The notes below the pieces were generated by a model. That model ran no database searches, had not been told where the DNA came from, and saw only the letters and a program-made list of their open reading frames with translations. A program made the position numbers and the translations under genes. This document shows, piece after piece, positions 30,452 through 34,905 of a stretch of 34,905 bases of DNA; the stretch's first letter is position 1; each line of letters begins with the position of its first letter. Origin of the DNA: an uncultured Collinsella sp. (GTDB taxonomy: Bacteria > Actinomycetota > Coriobacteriia > Coriobacteriales > Coriobacteriaceae); the NCBI GenBank assembly GCA_902464035.1, contig CABQHT010000020.1, positions 1 through 34,905 of the forward strand, given 5' to 3'.

Positions 30452-32698
30452 TTACTCGGCGTCGTGGTGACGGCGGGGCTTGCGGCCTCCGTTGTCGCCG
30501 GGACGGCGCGGACGGTCGCTGCGCTCAGAGCGCTCGCGACGCGGACGCTCACGGCGCTGGAAGTGCTCGCCGTCGCCCTCGGAGGAACCCTCGGCGCGAG
30601 CCGGGGCCTCGGGTTTGTCAAGACGATCGAGCGAGATCTTGCCACGATCGTCGACCTCGATGACGACGACCTTGACCTCGTCGCCCACGTTGAGGACGTC
30701 CTCGACCTTCTCCACGCGGCCCTTGGCGACGCGAGAGATGTGCAGCAGGCCGTCCTTACCGGGCAGCAGGTTGACGAAGGCGCCGAAGGGCTGGATGGAG
30801 ACCACGCGACCGGTGTACTCCTCGCCCGGCTCGGGAACCTTGATGATGAGCTTGATGCGCTCGACGGCCTGGTCGACGGACTCGCCGGTGCCGCCGACAA
30901 AGACGGTGCCGTCCTCCTGGATGTCGACCGAAGCGCCGGTCTCGTCCTGGATGCCGCGGATGACCTTACCGCCGGAACCGATGACGTCGCGGATCTTGTC
31001 GGTCGGAACCTGGATGGAAACGATGCGCGGAGCGGTGCTGCGCGTGGTGTGGCGCGGCTCGGGGATCACATCGAGCATCTTCTGCAGGATGAAGGCGCGA
31101 CCCTCCTTGGCCTGCTGCAGGGCGCGGGCCAAGATGTCAAAGGTAAGGCCGGTGGCCTTGTTGTCCATCTGCAGAGCGGTAATGCCCTCGGTGGTGCCGG
31201 TGACCTTAAAGTCCATGTCGCCCAGGAAGTCCTCGAGACCCTGGATGTCGGACAGGACCACGGTCTTGCCCTCCTCCTGGATCAGGCCCATGGCGATACC
31301 GGAGACCGGGCGCTTAATGGGCACGCCGCCGTCCATAAGGGCGAGCGTGGAGCCGCAGGTCGAAGCCATCGAAGAGGAGCCGTTGGACTCCATGACCTCG
31401 GAGACGACGCGAATGGCGTAGGGGAACTCGTTCTCGTCGGGGAGCACCGGAAGCAAAGCGCGCTCGGCCAGGTTGCCGTGGCCGATCTCGCGGCGCTTGG
31501 GGCTGCCCATGCGGCCGGTCTCGCCGGTGCAGAACGGCGGGAAGTTGTAGTGGTGCATGTAGCGCTTGCCCTCGGTGGGCTCGATGGTATCCAGACGCTG
31601 GCCCTCGTTGAGCATACCGAGCGACAGGACGGAAAGCACCTGGGTCTGGCCACGCTGGAACAGACCGGAGCCGTGAACGAGCGGCAGGTAGTTATCCTTC
31701 ACCATGATGGGGCGAATCTCATCGGCGGCACGGCCGTCGACGCGCTCGCCGGTCTCGACGACCATGGTACGCATAGCCTTCTTCTCAAGCTTCTTGAGCG
31801 CCACGGGAATCTCGCGCTCCCAAGCGGACTGCTCCTCCTCGGTGAACTCGGCACGAATGGACTCCTTCAGAGCCTCGACCTTGCCGATACGGGAGAGCTT
31901 GTCGGCGTCGCGAAGGGCGGCTGCCATCTCGTCGTAGTGGGCGAAGATGCGCTCCTGGACCTCCTCGACGGGCTGGTCGAGCGGGTACTCCTTCTTGACG
32001 ATGGCGCCGTTGACCTGCTCCCACTCGGCGACAAACTCGTCCTGAGCCTGGCAGAAGGCGGCAAGGGCTTCCTGGCCAAACTTCATGGCGGCGAGCATGT
32101 CGTCCTCGGAGATCTCCTCGGCGCCGGCCTCGACCATCGAGATGAAGTCGGCAGAGCCGCCCAGCTCCAGGTCCAGGTCGGAGTTCTCGCGCTCCTCGTA
32201 GGTGGGGTTGACGATAAACTCGCCGGTCTCCACGTTACGGCCGATGCGCACGCAGGCAAGCGGGCCCTCGAAGGGCACGCCGCCGAGCGTCATGGCCAGG
32301 GAGGCACCCATGACGTTGATGACGTCAAAGGGGTTGACCTGGTCGGCGACGAGCGAGGTAGCGACGATGTGTACCTCGTTGCGGAAGCCGTCCGGGAAGC
32401 TCGGGCGAATCGGACGGTCGATCATGCGCGCGGTGAGCGTGGCCTTCTCGCTGGGACGGCCCTCACGCTTGAGGTAGCCACCCGGGATGCGGCCGGCGGC
32501 GTACATCTTCTCGTTGAAGTCGACGGTCAGCGGGAAGAAGTCGTAGTTCTTACGCTCCTTGGAGACGACCACGGTGTCGAGCATCGTGGTGTCGCCCTGC
32601 TTGACCAGACAGGCGCCGGTGGCCTGCTTGGCAAGCTCGCCGGACTCAAAGGTGTAGGTCTTGCCGTACAGCTCAAAGGTCTTGGATACGAGTGTCAT
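30452..32698 (-). CDS. pnp: Polyribonucleotide nucleotidyltransferase
   Basis: A 748-residue trimeric 3'-5' phosphorolytic exoribonuclease. Two RNase PH domains (about 10-230 and 320-540) flank an all-helical domain; the second has the active-site region (ASTCGSTLALMDGGVP). KH (RDVIGSGGKVIRGIQDETGA) and S1 (GEEYTGRVVSIQPFGAFVNLLPGKDGLLHIS) domains follow. The last 45 residues are basic, rich in Arg and Gly, ending in HHDAE. It is downstream of rpsO, the usual order rpsO-pnp. A GGAGA site precedes ATG 32698, and the leader contains hairpins. Confidence 0.97.
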   Translation of the reverse strand: MTLVSKTFELYGKTYTFESGELAKQATGACLVKQGDTTMLDTVVVSKERKNYDFFPLTVDFNEKMYAAGRIPGGYLKREGRPSEKATLTARMIDRPIRPSFPDGFRNEVHIVATSLVADQVNPFDVINVMGASLAMTLGGVPFEGPLACVRIGRNVETGEFIVNPTYEERENSDLDLELGGSADFISMVEAGAEEISEDDMLAAMKFGQEALAAFCQAQDEFVAEWEQVNGAIVKKEYPLDQPVEEVQERIFAHYDEMAAALRDADKLSRIGKVEALKESIRAEFTEEEQSAWEREIPVALKKLEKKAMRTMVVETGERVDGRAADEIRPIMVKDNYLPLVHGSGLFQRGQTQVLSVLSLGMLNEGQRLDTIEPTEGKRYMHHYNFPPFCTGETGRMGSPKRREIGHGNLAERALLPVLPDENEFPYAIRVVSEVMESNGSSSMASTCGSTLALMDGGVPIKRPVSGIAMGLIQEEGKTVVLSDIQGLEDFLGDMDFKVTGTTEGITALQMDNKATGLTFDILARALQQAKEGRAFILQKMLDVIPEPRHTTRSTAPRIVSIQVPTDKIRDVIGSGGKVIRGIQDETGASVDIQEDGTVFVGGTGESVDQAVERIKLIIKVPEPGEEYTGRVVSIQPFGAFVNLLPGKDGLLHISRVAKGRVEKVEDVLNVGDEVKVVVIEVDDRGKISLDRLDKPEAPARAEGSSEGDGEHFQRRERPRRERSERSDRPRRPGDNGGRKPRRHHDAE

Positions 32699-32707
32699 TG
32701 TTCTCCT

Positions 32708-32782
32708 TTACCCCACAGGCCCCTTGCCTGCGGGCTTCTCATGTGACGCGGGCCCCCTGCCCCCGCCACGCTTCAGAGCGTG
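32708..32782 (-). promoter_or_regulatory. Structured pnp leader
   Basis: Between the rpsO terminator and pnp are two hairpins: CACGCT/AGCGTG (32767-32782, 4-base loop) and a GC-rich one formed by CCCACAGG and CCTGCGGG just before the pnp ribosome site. In Escherichia coli pnp is autoregulated through a leader hairpin; the same here is only a possibility. Confidence 0.35.
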
Positions 32783-32799
32783 ATTGTTCACGCCCTTAC

Positions 32800-32833
32800 A
32801 CAAAAAGAGCGCCCCGCTGCGCAGGACGCTCTT
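32800..32833 (-). terminator. rpsO terminator
   Basis: AAGAGCGCCC (32805-32814) pairs with 32824-32833 with one G-U wobble on the minus strand, followed by CTTTTTGTG. It is 14 bases after the rpsO stop, so pnp probably depends on readthrough or its own promoter. Confidence 0.8.
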
Positions 32834-32847
32834 AGCATGTACAAATC

Positions 32848-33126
32848 CTACTGGATGTTGTCGCGGATGCCCAGAGCCTTGATGAGCTCACGGTACTCGA
32901 CGATGTCGTTCTTCTTGATGTAGGAGAGAAGACGACGACGACGGCCGACGAGCATGAGCAGGCCACGACGGGTGTGGAAGTCCTTCTGGTGGGACTTCAT
33001 GTGCTCGGTCAGCTCCTTGATGCGCTCGGTCAGGATGGCGACCTGAACCTTGGGGTTGCCGGTATCGACCGGGGTGTTACCGAACTGGGCAGTCAGCTCC
33101 GCCTTGCGCTCTTTGGAAACAGTCAT
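32848..33126 (-). CDS. rpsO: 30S ribosomal protein S15
   Basis: A 92-residue primary 16S rRNA-binding protein of the small-subunit platform. The sequence matches the family throughout: FGNTPVDTGNPKVQVAILTERI, LTEHMKSHQKDFHTRRGLL and GRRRRLLSYI. The start is ATG 33126 with an AAAGGTG site; an open frame to 33222 adds 32 residues that do not belong to the family. The 16-base perfect palindrome GTCGCCCACGGGCGAC (33147-33162) in its leader could be part of an autoregulatory site. Confidence 0.97.
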   Translation of the reverse strand: MTVSKERKAELTAQFGNTPVDTGNPKVQVAILTERIKELTEHMKSHQKDFHTRRGLLMLVGRRRRLLSYIKKNDIVEYRELIKALGIRDNIQ

Positions 33127-33264
33127 TGTTTCACCTTTCGTTTTGCGTCGCCCACGGGCGACTCGATTCGCCTCGGACTGGGAAGCCGCCGGTGGAGCGA
33201 GCAACCAAGGTCGAGGTACCAACAGGTCGGTATGTTACCACAAGCAGCCCGTGCCTGCGCATCA

Positions 33265-34014
33265 TCACCGACCCAACATGAATTCCATCGCACGGAGGCG
33301 CTGATCGGTGTGCGTCGCAGCCCACACATGCGAAAGCCCGAGCAAGAACGCCGCCGTATGCGTGTCGATCCTCTCGACCATAAGCGCATCGAAGGTCATG
33401 GACATGAGGGCGCGCAGCCACGCGACCTCACCGGTCGACACCAGCTCGGCACCCGGAACGCTCGACGCGCACGACCCGCACATGAGACCGCCCGCCTGGG
33501 GCGAAAAATACGACAGCATGGGGTCTCCGCACAGCACGCAGGCCGAAAAATCGGGTCGATAGCCAATGTGTGACAGCAGCTTAAAGACATATGCCGCCAC
33601 AAGTAGATCCATATGCGCCGCGTCGAGCCCGCTGCCCACCAGGGCAAGCGCTCGCTGCGTTATGGCAAAGGTAAACGGGTCCTCGGCGTCCTCGAACGAG
33701 CACACGCGCGCGACCTCGGCGATCGCGCTTGCGGCGCATGTCATCTCGTAATCGGGAGCAGCGCCGAGCGGCGCCTCCATAAGCTCGGCCTGGGAAACCA
33801 CGTCGAGCGACCGTCCATGCGCAAGCAGCAGATCAACGGTACAGAACATCTCGCAGCGCGCAGCCAGGCGTCCGCCGGGTTTGCGGGCGCCCTTTGCCAC
33901 GGCACGAACCTGCCGACCCCGCTCGTCAAGCATCGTCAGGATCAGGTCCGTCTCTTTGAGCTTCGTCTTATCGAGCACGAGCACTTTCGTGCGATATGTA
34001 CGAGAACCTGCCAT
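33265..34014 (-). CDS. recO: DNA repair protein RecO
   Basis: A 249-residue recombination mediator that helps load RecA on SSB-coated single-stranded DNA. The N-terminal OB fold begins YRTKVLVLDKTKLKETDLIL and continues to about residue 80; a helical domain follows with a zinc site C159-x2-C162 and C179-x2-C182 (ACVLCGDPM, MCGSC). Length is normal. It follows era by 15 bases; era-recO is a common pair. Confidence 0.93.
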   Translation of the reverse strand: MAGSRTYRTKVLVLDKTKLKETDLILTMLDERGRQVRAVAKGARKPGGRLAARCEMFCTVDLLLAHGRSLDVVSQAELMEAPLGAAPDYEMTCAASAIAEVARVCSFEDAEDPFTFAITQRALALVGSGLDAAHMDLLVAAYVFKLLSHIGYRPDFSACVLCGDPMLSYFSPQAGGLMCGSCASSVPGAELVSTGEVAWLRALMSMTFDALMVERIDTHTAAFLLGLSHVWAATHTDQRLRAMEFMLGR

Positions 34015-34029
34015 TCGCGCCGCGTGTCC

Positions 34030-34905
34030 CTAATCCTCGGCGTTATAGCCAAAGCGGCGAATCTGGGCCTCGTCGTCACGCCAGCCGGCCTTGACCTTCA
34101 CGTCCAGCTCCAAAAAGACCTGGGTGCCAAAGATGCGCTCAAGGTCGCGACGGGCGTCGATGCCGATATGTTTGATCATCTCGCCGCCCTTGCCGATGAT
34201 GATGCCCTTTTGGCCCTCGCGCTCGACGTAAATGGTGGCGTGCACGCGCAGCACCTTCTTGGTCTGCTCAAGCGCATCGCAAATAACGCCCACGGAGTGC
34301 GGGATCTCATCACGGGTGCGGCGCAAGACCTTCTCGCGCACAAACTCGGCAACGAGCGTCTCATCGGAAGCGTCGGTACCCATGTCCTCGGGGAACCAAC
34401 GCGGACCCTCGGGCAAAAAGTGCGCAACGGTCTCGATGAAGGCATCGACGTTAAAGTTCTTGACCGACGACGTCACGATCTCGTCGTCATATTCCATGAG
34501 CTCATGGGCGGCCTTGAGCTGCTCCATGACCTGTGCGGGGTCGGCCTCGTCGGCCTTGGTGAGCACCAGGACCTTCTTGCAGCGAGCATTCTTGACGCGT
34601 TCGGCAACCCAGGCGTCTCCCCTACCGATAGGCTTAGTGGCATCGATCAAAAACGCGACGACGTCAACATCGTTCAGCTCGAACAGCGCGCTCTTGTTGA
34701 GCTCGGACCCCAGGCCATCCTTGGGCTTGTGAATACCCGGGGTATCGACAAAGACCAGCTGGTAGCCGGGGCGGTTGACGACGGCGCGCATACGGCGGCG
34801 GGTCGTTTGGGCCACCGGCGAGGTGATGGCAACCTTTTTGCCATAGCAGGCGTTGAGCAGCGTTGACTTACCGCAGCCGGTCGAGCCGATGATGGCGGTC
34901 GTTTC
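34030..34905 (-). CDS. era: GTPase Era, N-terminus cut by the window edge
   Basis: 291 codons are present; roughly the first ten are missing beyond 34905. Era binds 16S rRNA near its 3' end and acts in 30S assembly. The G domain occupies residues 7 to about 170 of the fragment and a KH domain the C-terminus (GQKGIIIGKGGEMIKHIGIDARRDLERIFG). G3 is DTPGIHKPKD. Two motifs are unusual: G1 reads GSTGCGKST (residues 7-15) where Era normally has GRPNVGKST, and G4 reads TKAD (116-119) where NKxD is usual. The rest fits Era well, so I read this as a divergent but functional member. Confidence 0.92.
   Translation of the reverse strand, partial: ETTAIIGSTGCGKSTLLNACYGKKVAITSPVAQTTRRRMRAVVNRPGYQLVFVDTPGIHKPKDGLGSELNKSALFELNDVDVVAFLIDATKPIGRGDAWVAERVKNARCKKVLVLTKADEADPAQVMEQLKAAHELMEYDDEIVTSSVKNFNVDAFIETVAHFLPEGPRWFPEDMGTDASDETLVAEFVREKVLRRTRDEIPHSVGVICDALEQTKKVLRVHATIYVEREGQKGIIIGKGGEMIKHIGIDARRDLERIFGTQVFLELDVKVKAGWRDDEAQIRRFGYNAED

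Noticed and set aside
30295..30900. 201-codon leftward open frame overlapping the 3' end of pnp and E4
   Set aside because: Wrong frame relative to pnp, with Ser/Arg-rich filler. It crosses the pnp terminator and the E4 structure.
30464..32746. 760-codon open frame on the plus strand, antisense to pnp
   Set aside because: It is the complementary-frame shadow of pnp. The translation is a low-complexity Leu/Gly/Val/Asp string with no domain, and pnp is certain.
1..34905. tRNA or rRNA genes
   Set aside because: No cloverleaf or rRNA-like sequence was recognised by eye in any intergenic stretch. A tRNAscan-SE and Infernal run would settle it.

Overview
The window looks like chromosomal DNA of a high-GC Gram-positive bacterium of the class Coriobacteriia, most likely Collinsella or a close relative. 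This is inferred from gene order and protein character; no rRNA or tRNA is present to confirm it. Supporting signs are a GarA/OdhI-like FHA gene next to an FtsR-like MerR gene (an actinobacterial pair), RNase Y, RNase J and PNPase together with no RNase E, SpoVS in a genome with no other sporulation gene in view, and Gram-positive LexA boxes of the form GAAC-N4-GTTC.

Layout. Positions 1-5177 read rightward: a CDP-alcohol phosphatidyltransferase, the FHA/MerR pair, apt, a secreted NlpC/P60 hydrolase and a DegV lipid-binding protein. A leftward DUF1836 regulator and trxB follow, then a rightward MGDG-synthase-type glycosyltransferase. Leftward dut-nrdR and a YneA-like LysM gene come next, the last divergent from lexA. 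lexA overlaps a membrane acyltransferase gene by one base. From 11.7 kb to the right edge every gene is leftward: hflX-miaA-miaB, spoVS, a GHKL ATPase, rny, recX-recA, a stand-alone cinA C-domain (pncC), pgsA, rimO, yajQ, a RodZ-like gene, ftsK, rnj, then pnp, rpsO, recO and era (cut by the edge). Most of these are tightly packed or overlapping. They cover RNA decay (RNase Y, RNase J, PNPase), tRNA and S12 modification, recombination and SOS, envelope and division, and ribosome assembly.

The most unusual content is intergenic. Two unrelated families of long foldback elements occur, each as a pair of opposite-facing copies: E1/E2 at 8389-8747 and E3/E4 at 30000-30405. In each family a conserved core (58 or 87 nt) is flanked by long, almost perfectly complementary arms whose sequence is different in each copy. 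In E3/E4 the internal hairpin also shows compensatory base-pair changes. This points to conserved structure rather than conserved sequence.

Regulatory structure visible in the DNA includes a shared 11-7-11 dyad upstream of degV and of the DUF1836 gene, LexA boxes in the lexA intergenic region and inside the recA promoter, helically phased CCAAA repeats upstream of recA, and a long rny leader. No CRISPR array, prophage, transposase, tRNA or rRNA was found.
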